In this document: positions 13,240 through 23,209 of the stretch, piece after piece | Numbering within the stretch: the stretch's first letter is position 1 | How the letters are laid out: each line of letters begins with the position of its first letter | Assembly (NCBI GenBank): GCA_037179385.1 | Contig: CM074189.1 | Coordinates: 26,969,648-27,033,647, forward strand | Length of the DNA stretch: 64,000 nt | From: Holothuria scabra | Lineage: Eukaryota; Echinodermata; Holothuroidea; Aspidochirotida; Holothuriidae | Direction of reading: 5' to 3' | Position numbers and translations under genes: made by a program | Notes under the pieces: generated by a model | Database searches by the model: none | What the model was told of the DNA's origin: nothing | What the model saw: the letters and a program-made list of their open reading frames with translations, nothing else

Positions 13240-15005
13240 TTTCAACTGAAAGACAGCAAGGCGGGAGTCATGACAGAAATTTCTGTAATTTAAAATTTAC
13301 TTTCCTTGAGATGGCCAAGAATAAGGAAAGATCTATTTGCTGAAACAAAGTTTTTAGGTCGGGCACGGTGTAGTAATTCTGGAGAATATGGGAGTATTCA
13401 TAACAATCAACGAGAATGTGACTGACGGTGACAGCACAGTCACAGGGTATACAGTATGGTCTTTCATCCCGTGAAGTAAAAAGGCATGGGGAAGGTAAGT
13501 GTGATCGATGCGGGCCCTGGTCAGGACTAAAAAATCCCTCCGTTTACTGGGGACTCCATTTCCCCCAGTTCCTATCGTAGATTTTACTCGGTTTAATTTG
13601 TTTTCGGGGACTGAGAAAATCCCACAACTCTGGTTATGATTTTGATTTTATTAAGCCTTTGATGTTAAGGCGGAATTAGTGTGAAGCAAGTAGACGTCAG
13701 TCACGTCCACATGAAGGGCTTCTTTAGCAAGTATGTCGACTCTTTTTTTCCGTATGCCCAGGTGACTAGGGATCCACGCAAGCACAACTGATTTTTGTGG
13801 TTGAACCAAGTTTGAGTAAGCCTCACGGAGAGCTGTTACCAACGGGTGTTTTAACTGATTGTCTTTCAGTGATGAAAGGCTTAAAAGTGAGTGTGTGAAC
13901 ACAACAAACTGGCTTCTATGCGATGTCTCGATCAGATCGAATGCCATCTAAAGTGCCTGGAGTTGGGCAGTAAATGTCGGTTCATCCGGTAGTCTGCTTT
14001 GCAAGGATGCGTCATGGCTTGACGCTGCGGTGGCGACCGTTTGAGGCTTCGGAGTCGTCAGTATAGATTGCCTGATACTGATGATATTTATGTCTAAGCA
14101 CGTTAAAGCTGGCACGGAAGACAAGTTCATTTGTTGTGTTTTTAAATATTCCTTTAAGATGAGACCAATAGCCGGTTTGTCTAATTTACGGGGGGGGGGG
14201 GGGGGAGGTAAACTGTGCGTTAGGATCAGGGTTGCTGCACACCCAAGATAGGGCTTCCCCAACTCGACTTGAAGAGCAAATGGAGGCAAAGCTAATGGTT
14301 TCGTTACATATAATTGAAGGTTGTCTCGAAAGTCGGGTTGTGGGCAACACTTCTCAGTTTTAGGGCCAACTACAACGACAACGTTTTCCATCTGTTATGG
14401 ATTGGTGATTCATTTGCTTCTATGTAGATACTCTGCATTGGGGAGGTAAAGAAAGCTCCCAGTCAGATCCCAAGAACTTGGTTGTGAAAGGGAAGGAATT
14501 TCCTGAGATATGACTAACGTGCAGAGATGTTAACAACACAACCGTAATCAAGTTTGAACTTCACTACGGATCTGTAAATGCGGAGCAAAACGAGAACATC
14601 GACGTCCCAATCCATCTTCGAGACAACCTTCAACCTCCTTCACCTCCTGCTTCAATAGGTTATTTGCGCCCTGGCATTTCCGCCTGTGATTTTCGGTTTG
14701 GGCTTTGAAGTTGAGCTTACTGTCAGTACCAGGAAACATTGTTATAACTAGTGGACCAACCCCTGCCTTTGTTCAAACTGGTAAGCTCAAGTCCAAGAAA
14801 CATAGCCTGGGGAACCACTGGGATGTGAACTCCATTCACATTCACATTCAATTCTGGGTCGCAATGCGCACCTCTCCGGTTGCAAAAATGTATGCAAACA
14901 CTCTTTGTCCGTGAAAAACGGAATCCATTTTTGTCAGCCAAGTCCTGGATCTTATTAAGGCAGTTTTGCAGTTACCTCTCTATATGGCACAGAGAAATCG
15001 ATTTA
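13240..15005 (-). mobile_element. LINE fragment with RNase H (I-like superfamily)
   Basis: Minus strand, in order: RT thumb region (CLNKIQDLADKNGFRFSRTK, VCIHFCNRRGAHCDPEL, VVPQAMFLGLEL, then KLNFKAQTENHRRKCQGAN, and MDWDVDVLVLLRIYRSVVKF); a linker; RNase H (LPDEPTFTAQLQAL at 13951-13990, VVLAWIPSHLGI and DILAKEA near 13720-13800); and a terminal C..C....H...C knuckle (YCIPCDC...SHILVDC near 13400). This is the layout of I-like LINEs. The 5' half, including the RT catalytic box, is missing. Frameshifts occur, and a 57-bp foreign piece sits at 14727-14783. Confidence 0.75.
14727..14783 (+). other. 57-bp near-copy of exon 7 sequence inserted in a LINE; possible neo-exon
   Basis: 54 of 57 bases match 23076-23132. 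It interrupts the LINE protein between FLGLEL and the KLNFKAQ continuation, so it is an insertion. It is oriented with the host gene. It is preceded by cttactgtcag (acceptor-like) and its last four bases plus flank make CTG|GTAAGC (donor-like). The resulting 54-bp segment is phase 1-1 and keeps the original frame (PGNIVITSGPTPAFVQT). It lies in intron 1, which is itself phase 1. Confidence 0.7.
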
Positions 15006-15048
15006 CGTTTTTCCGTACCCCGCCGTTTTCGGCTTCCGTATCAACCGA

Positions 15049-15215
15049 CTTAAATGTCAAGTAGTTAAAGCAAAGCATGAGGCTTGCAGTCGGGAGGTCT
15101 TCAGTTCGACACCTGACCGGGCAATACCGAAGACTTTAAAAATGGAACCTACTGCCATTGTGCATAGTGTTCAGCAGAAGTACCGTACCGGAGTAGAGAA
15201 AACAACCCAGTGTGC
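15049..15215 (+). repeat. tRNA-derived SINE, copy S1
   Basis: The head resembles a tRNA with A-box-like TAGTTAAAGCAAAGCATGAG and B-box-like TCAGTTCGACACC. It is followed by the family core (GAACCTACTGCCATTGTGC) shared with three other copies in the window. It is diverged from S2 and S3. Confidence 0.65.
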
Positions 15216-15219
15216 TATC

Positions 15220-16700
15220 CTATACCCCTTTCAAAGTAATATTTGGAACTGGTGTATTGCTATAGTACGGTGTTAATATGTCTTGTACAGGCATTCACAG
15301 AAATCTTCGAAAGTGGCACTTGCCGTTGAATGCTAATTGCTGAGATTGACAACCAAACTGAGGGCGGACTTCCAGTCCATTATTGAAAAGAAAGGATACT
15401 TAACGTGCCATTCCCCTAGCTCCAAACTACACTTCTTGAAGGGGGTAAGAGAAACTGCTAATTGGCTCACCATTTTGATTGACTGCTAATTCAAACAATG
15501 CAATGTACCGAAGCTTATATTACAAGGCATGAACTTCACTTAGAGAGTTATTATTATACACCTTGAGCTTTCTAATACTCACCCTGAAGCAATGTAAACT
15601 GAGATTGTGTCTGGATGAGGGTGAATTTCAGACAATTGTTTGAGGGGCTTAGGTAAGAAGGTTAGACCGGAACTGGCATTGTTTGGGGTAAGAGAAATGG
15701 ACCTTTTAGGAAAAGGAAACAGCTTCTCCAAGTATGGTTTCCTTTCGGTTGGTGAGGAAGGCTGGATTTACTCGCTACATGAATTCGTTATACTGGATGC
15801 AGGAATGAAAATCAATAACTGTCTTCGAAAATTCCCCCTACCCTCAAGTACATCAATAATGATATCTTGGATGAAAAGTTGGAATATTCTCTATTAAGAA
15901 TAACTCTGGATGTTGTAGTTCAGTTTTAAAATTTTTAAGTAAGGGTTCTAAATCAACGGAGACGATATTATATAATCTTAGAAAACTCTTTGTTGATGCA
16001 AACGGTGTGAGGGATGTCAGGTTGGTCAAGTGTTGTTCTTTAGAGGGCGTTTAGCTTCTCCCAGAAGCAGTTTAAAGTTTGGCTTTGCCGAATGGCCTTT
16101 TGCCAGAGGGTGGAGAGCATTTTACGAAAATTATCTCAGAAAACTACCGGCACACATAATTTAAGTAGAAACACTGATATATACAACTTAGATGGTTCTC
16201 TGCATTGAATATTGAACACAAGCTTTGTCTCGTAGCTTTTCTATTATATACACCACATTCAGTGGAGGGCTCCGGTGCCCTCAATATTTTGTTCTTTCCC
16301 CCAATTGCCACTCCCCCAAGTTAGGTCAGTTAGGAGTAGGGTCAACCCAAAGAGAAAAAATAAATACATGTAAAATACCCCTCCAGAGACTTAATATTTC
16401 GTTCAGAGGCATGCTATTTACTTCTCCCTCCGCTCACTGGACCCCACCCCCAGAAAAGGTTGCTTTGGGCTAGGTTTCGCGCTGCTCCCGACAACTTTTG
16501 CCACCAAAATTATCCTTTGCGATATTCTGGAGCCGCCACTGACCACAACACACTCTTACACGATAATAGGGGTAACATCCATGTAGAATCCAGACTTCAG
16601 CCTCGTCCTCGTTTAATTCTGATTATTCTGACAGAGATCGAAGCTTCATCAAGCATAACCTTGGGGCTGTGGTAGCTGGCATTGTACAATCTAAAAACGT
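15220..16700. other. Intron sequence, nothing supported
   Basis: Short frames only; no domain or repeat boundary recognised. Confidence 0.4.
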
Positions 16701-16767
16701 AAAAGTGAACTAGGTCACTCTCTCTAATAGAGTGGAACGTGTGCATTCGCTTCATTACAGCGTTTAT

Positions 16768-16928
16768 TCACTCCAAGAATAGTAAAACTCACTCCAAATG
16801 TCAAAATTAAAAATCAGTTTTTAACGAGGGCCGGCAGATATCCCTCTTTTTAAGAGCAGGCCCTGTATACACCACATCAAGAGTGTTACTTCTCTTTTTG
16901 GAGTGAACTTTACTCTTCTTGGAGTCAA
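16768..16928. repeat. Inverted repeat, MITE-like
   Basis: CACTCCAAGAATAGTAAAAC at 16768 and its imperfect complement (GGAGTGAACTTTACTCTTCT near 16900) form arms of about 30 bp. Flanking CTCTCTAATAGAG-type sequence recurs at 18390-18440 together with CACTCCAA, indicating a second, partial copy of the same family. Confidence 0.5.
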
Positions 16929-16989
16929 TTCCCGCTATTTTGCTTTATTGCCAATTGCACTTAATTCATTTTTGGAGTTTCAGATTCAT

Positions 16990-18120
16990 GGGCACCGACT
17001 CGTCTTTGAAAGTGGGGGATATAGTCGCCCTCGCCCCCCTCGGTAGGTACGCCACTGTTCCTGAGTATCACTGATTTCTTTATATTGCATATTTTCAATT
17101 TTTAATAATGTTTAGTTATTTCAAGGAGTGTGGGTGCATATAAGATCATTTTAGTTTTCTTAAATTTTTACACTCCTCTTGCCCTTTATAGTTGTATGAT
17201 GAATAAATTTATATTTTTGTGTACATTGTATATAATGACGTCTTTTTTTTTGGTATTCTTAATGAAGGCCTAAATATTAAGTGATAATTCACAATCATCA
17301 GCCTTTTTCTGAATTTAAGTTATGTGAATGATGACCTAAATATCAAGTAATTCTTTATGGTCATCAGTTATTTTCAGTCCGAATTAAATAATTCTAATAC
17401 TATTTTATTAAAATGAGACTGAAAGAAAGTCGATAAAACTGAACCGAAATAATAGCGAAAATCACTATGAGAACCGTGTGAGGCTTAAAATGCGGTGTAA
17501 TTTAAGTCATATGGAGAGGCAGAAACCCATGGCAAGTTGTGACAGAATTAAATCTTTCAGAAAGAAGAAAAAAAGGTTTTATGTTTTATTTTTGTAATCT
17601 TTTAGTTTTATGTACTATTGAGAAGCTTTCATAATAGCATACTCAACTTTTTAACAAAGTTTCCAAATCTCAAGATTTGTTTTCATGGGGGGAGACTAAG
17701 TGTACATTATAATCCTTTCCAATTTCATAAGGGGAATATATCCTTCATCGCCCCAGGATCGCCGCCCACGGTCAGATGTCCGATATTTCGACTATTGCAC
17801 TATTCACGTCTTTTCATTCCACATTCCGTTGGGAATTAACGCATGCCACCTACTGTTTATTAATGAATAATCAAAAACAAATATAATTACATTGCTCCAT
17901 ATTTCCGACTGAGGAGCTCATTACCAGCCTGTCGAATTTCATTTGGCAGGCTAAATTAATTTCAACATCTGCATTCCGAACAAAGATAACTCCCAAAAGA
18001 AGCCAAGACTTATCTACTTAGTATAGGAGATCCTCTGAAATAGTTTCTAACTACACCTATCTGGCTCTCACGCCATTACCCTTTTTGTTTTGAAGGGGGG
18101 GGGGGGGGAGTTAAGTACTT
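16990..18120. other. Intron sequence, nothing supported
   Basis: AT-rich; a G-run at about 18097. A GCCTAAATATTAAGTGAT / GACCTAAATATCAAGTAAT near-repeat at 17270-17350. No element ends identified. Confidence 0.4.
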
Positions 18121-18123
18121 CCT

Positions 18124-18345
18124 TATAGAGGCTTTTCACATGACGTCATAATACTCTCCGGCGGCCATGTTGGAGTACATGTAACTACGTAGTAAACCAT
18201 ACGGGACGCGCTTGCTCGTTGAATCTGTACACACCGTGCATATCACAGTGCACACTGTGCAGTGCGTTCGGCACAAAGCCACGTGTATTTGGCATGAATG
18301 TCCTCCAGCATGGCGGCTTCGTGACGCAATTGCAAAGCCTCTATA
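18124..18345 (+). mobile_element. 222-bp MITE, copy 1
   Basis: The ends are TATAGAGGCTTT and AAAGCCTCTATA (about 12-bp terminal inverted repeats). The body contains GACGTCATAATACTCTCC and CATGGCGGCTTCGTGACG. An inverted copy lies at 19604-19826. TA-rich ends suggest a Tc1/mariner-type non-autonomous element, but the target duplication is ambiguous. Confidence 0.65.
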
Positions 18346-18681
18346 CGAAGCTCGTACTTCTACTTTGTTACGAACAAAAGAGTGAACTTTGTCACTCTCT
18401 AATAGAGAGAAATGTCTGGATTCCCTCCTTTCACTCCAATGATTGAACTTAAGGCGCGTTCACATATAACGGCAGCGGCAACGGCAACGGTAACGGCAAC
18501 GGTACCGGCAACGGCAACGGCCATCCGGCAGAGCTGTTCACATATGACGGCAAAAATTATTACCGCATACGGTAAAAATTTTACCGGATGATACTGACTG
18601 GAATTTGAACCTGACAAATTTGTTCCATCAGGGAGGTGTAACTAATCACACCTCCCTGGTTCCATTATCTGATTATCGAAC

Positions 18682-18861
18682 ATGGCAGACATTGATGAGG
18701 AGCTGATATTCTTAATGGCAATTGCGTATCAAATAGATCAGAAGAAAGGACGGAAGAGGAAAAATGGTAACAGCAGAATTATTAAATCTGAACAGAACTT
18801 GGGCCAAATACTTTCGTGTCAGTTTAATCTGAAAATGCCCCCCGCCCCGGAAAAAGTCTAA
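18682..18861 (+). pseudogene. Truncated transposase N-terminus inside the Harbinger-like element
   Basis: 59 codons: MADIDEELIFLMAIAYQIDQ, then KKGRKRKNGNSRI and a short tail ending at TAA. An acidic-then-basic N-terminus like this is common in Harbinger transposases. The catalytic DDE region is absent from the element. Confidence 0.5.
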
Positions 18862-19603
18862 CTAAGCCACCGTCTCATTGTTGCAGATGGTATAGATATA
18901 CTTACTTATCTATTACAGCATGGCTGGCAAAAAACGAATATTCCCACCTTTTTCAGTGCGCAGTTTCATTTGAAAAAAAAAAATGACGTGTGACATTTAA
19001 TTTTTTTTTTATGAAAAAATCTTTCCTGTTCGTAGAAAAAGCAAAAAATCAGCATCAAATTTGTACCTTTTGGTCAATGGCGTAGGGTGAGGTGCATAGT
19101 CCAAAATTGCCCTCTCCACACACACACACCACTTTCATATTCTTCCTTTGCCACCGTGACTGCATTATGCTTGTCTGGGTTAGAAGTCAGGTCGGGCCAG
19201 GCAAAATAGGCATAAGTTTCAAGGAAAAAAGTGAGCGACCCATGTTCCTTAATTAACATTGCAATGCAGTATAGATCTTTACTTAAGAGGAAATAATTTA
19301 TTGCCTAATCATGGATTTTTTCAAGTCTGGTATACGTTACATCAAGGACAAAACAACAGTTATAATTGATGGCTCACTTTTATAATACTACTAACAATAC
19401 GTGCTATCAACGTAAATGATATAAAAAGTTACCATTGAATTGGGGATTTCCCATTTCTTTTGCTATTTTTCTCACATGTTAAAACATTTTACTTTATCAT
19501 GGTAACCATGATTTGTCACATCGTATATGAATGATTCTTTTTGGACAAGAATGACCAGTTTTTCTATAATCTGGTCAGAAAAGTCAGATCTTTGAGGCAT
19601 CTT

Positions 19604-19826
19604 GTAGAGAGGCTTTGCAATTACGTCACGGAACCGCCATGCTGGAGGACATTCATGCCAAATACACGTGGCTTTGTGCCGAACGCACTGCACAGTGTGC
19701 ACTGTGATATGCACGGTGTGTACAAATTCAACGGGCAAGCGCGTCCCGTATGGTTTACTACGTAGTTACATGTACTCCAACATGGCTGCAGGAGAGTATT
19801 ATGACGTCATGTGAAAAGCCTCTATA
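19604..19826 (-). mobile_element. MITE copy 2, inverted, nested in the Harbinger-like element
   Basis: Reverse complement of the 18124-18345 MITE, with high similarity over its whole length and the same AGAGGCTTT ends. The two copies form an inverted pair about 1.26 kb apart. Its position inside the Harbinger-like element dates it after, or as a passenger of, that element. Confidence 0.7.
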
Positions 19827-20693
19827 GTTGTACGCATCCAAATAATTTAGGCACTATTTTTGGCGGGATGTCATAGAACGTCCCTGCCGGCGTACCGTTG
19901 GCTCCCGCTGGTCAGACAGGCAGATGCTTGCACACTTTGAAGTTGGTAGGTTTTTTGCCGTACGGCAAATGGCGTTGAATCGCTCCATGTGCGATTGCTT
20001 TTTTGCCGGACGCATTTTTACCGGATTGCCGCATTGCCGTTGCCGTGCTAGTGTGAACAGTTTTTCATTTTCTATTGTGTGGGATATTTTTGCCGTTACC
20101 GTTGCCGTTGCCGGACGAGTGTGAACGTACCTTTAACCTCAAGTCAAAAAATTAAAAAACATTTATTAAAGAGAATGAAAAAATTAATTCTAATGGTCTA
20201 ACTTCTTCCTTAAAGGGACATTCCTGCGCTGAAATATAAAATATTGAAGTTTAGTCACTCAACTTAAAGTGGTACATCGCACAATGATTTGTTATGTCAT
20301 TGCTATACTCAAATAACAATCTTTGTATATCTTAGTTTTTCTGAAAGTTACTGCACTGCGCTGCATATTACTAAAGTACTGGTCACTACCTTGATATATT
20401 GGGTTGAACATTTTCGATTTTTAAGCTCTGGTGACCTCAAATGCCACGCCTGCCTTCAGCAAGGAATTAAACAAAGATAGCTGGTGTCTGTGGTCATGGA
20501 GTGTTACATTGTTGAACCTAAAATAAACATTCAACAAGACTGTATTGATTTGAAGTATGGCTATGAACAAGACCATATCGATTAAGTGTATGGCTATATC
20601 AGGTAGCTGTGCCTAACCTCAATCACCGATTATTAGTATGCTTTATACAATGTCATACACAAACGCCTCTTCGAATGTTTTCTATAATTTCAG

Positions 20694-20958
20694 TTACTCT
20701 ACAGTCATCGCAGACTCAGGTAAACAGCTTCACGGCGATCATCATTCAGGCTAGAAGAAATTCAGGGGAGAGTTTTCCGGTAGGACGCTTTGACATCCAA
20801 GGATTAGTAGGCCTCCAATATGTCATTTGTACTGACGTATTAACGCAGCGAATCAGCACCGATGGTACGGTTACTAATGTCGATGACGTCTCCAAGTCTT
20901 TACCAATAGTATTGTCATGGGTAGCACCGGGTTCCAGTGTTGGTGACGTCGTTTTTGT
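20694..20958 (+). CDS. Exon 2: central part of Reeler domain
   Basis: The acceptor is tataatttcag, and the exon enters in phase 1, matching exon 1. It reads VTLQSSQTQVNSFTAIIIQARR, then a VG.F stretch, then QYVIC, and ends with W.APGSSVGDVVF. F.gf.iQAR, VG.F, a Cys after Q, and W.AP....G.V.F are the ordered landmarks of Reeler domains. Together with exon 1 this is the strongest support for the domain. The donor is probably GTACGT at 20959 (phase 2); a phase 0 donor three bases later is also possible. The preceding intron is about 13.3 kb and is filled with LINE, SINE and Harbinger-like sequence. Confidence 0.7.
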
Positions 20959-21065
20959 GTACGTATATCATTTTCTGTAGTTAATCACTTAAATTCGGAA
21001 TTATTTACAAAAATTGGTGTTTCGGTTTATATTTCCACTTGATTGTTAAACTTTCATGAATTTAG

Positions 21066-21158
21066 GCTGTGTTATATTACCTTTGCAGGAGGCGTTGCAG
21101 CCAGACAAGATCCTGGCGATCCCACATATTCGTTTGAAAGCGGAATACTGTTAAAAAT
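21066..21158 (+). CDS. Candidate exon 3: end of Reeler domain
   Basis: If the acceptor is gaatttag (21065), the phase 2 end of exon 2 is completed and a 93-bp open segment follows: CYITFAGGVAARQDPGDPTY, then SFESGILL. The likely donor is GTTAGT (21159). A better-looking acceptor, tattacctttgcag, ends at 21088 but does not match the exon 2 phase. The added Cys could pair with the exon 2 Cys, as expected for an extracellular domain. The exon is short and its boundaries are the least certain of the early exons. Confidence 0.4.
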
Positions 21159-21410
21159 GTTAGTAGTAACTATTTTGAAACATTTTTGTTCTGACGGAAT
21201 CAACACTTACCATCAGAGACACACATGGAGTTTCACAAGTAGGAAGGGATAACCATGAGTATAAAGAGAGAGGGATTTCCTCCTCCTCTTTTGAATTTTA
21301 TTTTGCGGTCTTGAGATACAAATTTGGATACCTTGCTTCTGTTTAAGGGACATTTTGTGGTTTGTCAACGGTATCAAAACATGGTTAAAATGTCCTCTGT
21401 CTCACAGGAT

Positions 21411-21485
21411 CGATGCCCATACTTTCCATCCTATCTTTGGTTGAAAACGATTCCAATCTTTTTTCTTTTGATGATGTTCCAAAGG
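21411..21485 (+). CDS. Candidate exon 4 of the Reeler-HYR gene
   Basis: A segment between a ctgtctcacag acceptor and a GTACGA donor reads SMPILSILSLVENDSNLF followed by SFDDVPK. It ends in phase 0, agreeing with the start of the next candidate exon. It requires phase 1 input, whereas the best model of the preceding exon ends in phase 2. Either the exon 3 boundary is wrong or a small exon is unseen. No domain family is recognised. Confidence 0.35.
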
Positions 21486-21543
21486 TACGAAAATAAGTAA
21501 ATTTTTTTTTATTTGTTCTTTTTACATATTTGAATATGCAGTA

Positions 21544-21603
21544 CAACAGTGGTACGGTCCAATGGAACATTTTGGGAGGCAGTCCAGTCCCAGGTTTTAT
21601 CAG
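21544..21603 (+). CDS. Candidate exon 5 of the Reeler-HYR gene
   Basis: A 60-bp segment between a ttgaatatgcag acceptor and a GTAACC donor reads YNSGTVQWNILGGSPVPGFI. It ends with two bases of a codon (phase 2). The next candidate exon supplies the third base (AG + T = Ser), giving an uninterrupted reading. The composition (alternating hydrophobic residues, W, G and P) fits an extracellular beta domain of unknown family. Confidence 0.4.
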
Positions 21604-22753
21604 GTAACCTATTAATTTTCATTAAGCGTTTAGATTTGTGCACGTTTGATCAGTTATCGGATATGACGTTTAAGAGAGTGATTTATGACCAATTGCTTGT
21701 TCGTTTACTGATCCAATATTGTACTTATTAATAATTAAATTACGAAATTACGAATTGATGGTTTGATAACGATTTGACTTTTTGGATGTTTTGTTTGTTA
21801 TTGTGCTGTTGTCGCACTTTGTGGGCTGAAGGTTGTAGAATAAGCTCACGGCATTTCCTGCCTTTCGTTAGAGGCGACTAATGGAAAATCAAACTTGAAA
21901 TTGACCCGTCTTGAAAATGAATTTAAACTGAACTTTTTGTTTGACTGAACTATATAATACATTTGCATTAGTACGTAGTTAAATCTTATCTATCTAAATA
22001 ACTCGCTGACTAAAAATTGTGCTATTGTATGTTTACGCTTGTTTAATACTTAATCACTAATTAGCTTAGAAATTGTCAAAGCGGCCCAATGAATTGTTTA
22101 ACGAAATTAAACAAATTTGTCCCGAAGCTGTTAAGTGTTCTTCACATAACAGTGACAAATGGTCGAACTTAGAAAATGCCCATATCCTACATACAAATAA
22201 CTGATAAATGAGTCAGTACTAAGTGGTTTAATTCGGCATTCAAAAAAAGATGCACACATCCGATACAAGTAAGGACACCACGAAATTCAGAATTGAAAGT
22301 TTTCTGTAACTCTTGCAATGAAACGTTAGTTATCATGCTAAATACTAGCATTTTCATGTGGTATTAAATACTTTTAAACTTTTATTAGGTTACCGATAAC
22401 AACCCAATGATCCCCTCTAAAGGGGAAATTCCGTTGCCACACAACTCATTGCAGTTCTCGTCTTGCCAAAGATTAAAGATTTATTGGTCTTCTTGGGTTT
22501 GAAAGTTTTTTCTACTGGTCTTTCCAACGCGATGTTTTAAATAGTTTCGTGAATTCAGAACGGTGGACATAAATTTACAAATTGTTCACCCGACATGACG
22601 CTTCAATTTTGAGTGTGACGACTCCATCAATAGCATATCATTTCAGTGAAATTTCATAAATGGAAAGGAATGGTTGGCGGGGAGCGTACAAAGAATTTTC
22701 ACTTTCATTTCTTCTCATCATCGCTGTTTTTGTATTATATATAGACATTTGAA

Positions 22754-22782
22754 AGTGATAGTATTGCATATATACTATCACT
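22754..22782. repeat. Perfect 11-bp palindrome (hairpin)
   Basis: AGTGATAGTAT and ATACTATCACT are separated by 7 bases, about 100 bp upstream of candidate exon 6. It may be structural or a remnant of element ends; no function is assigned. Confidence 0.6.
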
Positions 22783-22879
22783 CCTTCTCATATAAGAACA
22801 TGAAGGTGATCAAAAAAAAATTACCATATATATAGTAAGTAGTATGATAATACATTTTGAACTCCGCTGGACTCCTTAG

Positions 22880-23031
22880 TGGTCAAAGTGTACGGTTAAA
22901 AGTTAAAAGTGGTTATAAATTCAGGCCTACGTCTATAGCGAGCAATGTAGAAGATAAAGCAAGCGTTGTGATGACTTTTTTTGACGTTCATACTTTACAT
23001 GTACACTGCCCCCTTTCGAAACTACCGTTAG
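22880..23031 (+). CDS. Candidate exon 6 of the Reeler-HYR gene (3' boundary uncertain)
   Basis: The acceptor is ggactccttag, and phase 2 entry matches exon 5. It reads GQSVRLKVKSGYKFRP, then SNVEDKASVVMTFFDVHT, then a segment ending near CPLSKLP. The alternating pattern suggests beta strands. A GTTAGC donor near 23030 is the most natural end, but it leaves phase 2 while exon 7 needs phase 1. The 3' boundary is therefore provisional. The family is not recognised. Confidence 0.45.
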
Positions 23032-23081
23032 CTCTGCCAACTCGTTTAACGCTGTCTGAGACTTGCCCCTTACTCTACCAG

Positions 23082-23204
23082 GAAACATTGTCATAACTAG
23101 TGGACCAACCCCTGCCTTTGTTAGAACTGGTACTACACAAACCGTCACGTACACATTTAGCGATGGTCAGATTTGCAGCTTCGGTCCAACCGTTGTTATC
23201 CCTG
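23082..23204 (+). CDS. Candidate exon 7, last exon before the HYR array
   Basis: The acceptor is ccttactctaccag. The frame reads GNIVITSGPTPAFVRTG, TTQTVTYTFSDGQICSFGP, then TVVIPG, and closes in phase 1 at a GTAATT donor. Phase 1 output matches the phase 1 entry of all downstream HYR exons, which ties this region to the array. Positions 23076-23132 are nearly duplicated at 14727-14783 inside a LINE in intron 1 of the same gene. The domain is unrecognised but looks like an extracellular beta-sandwich half. Confidence 0.5.
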
Positions 23205-23209
23205 GTAAT

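Larger units (their letters stand above)
18452..20132 (+). mobile_element. PIF/Harbinger-like element, 1681 bp, TTA target duplication
   Basis: The ends are AGGCGCGTTCACA and the complement of AGGTACGTTCACA. They are flanked by TTA on both sides (18449-18451 and 20133-20135), the 3-bp target duplication typical of PIF/Harbinger. Subterminal regions on both sides are rich in CGGCAACGG repeats in opposite orientation. An internal frame starting MADIDEELIFLMAIAYQ (18682) looks like a transposase N-terminus but stops after 59 codons, so the copy is non-autonomous. A second MITE is nested inside. Confidence 0.75.
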
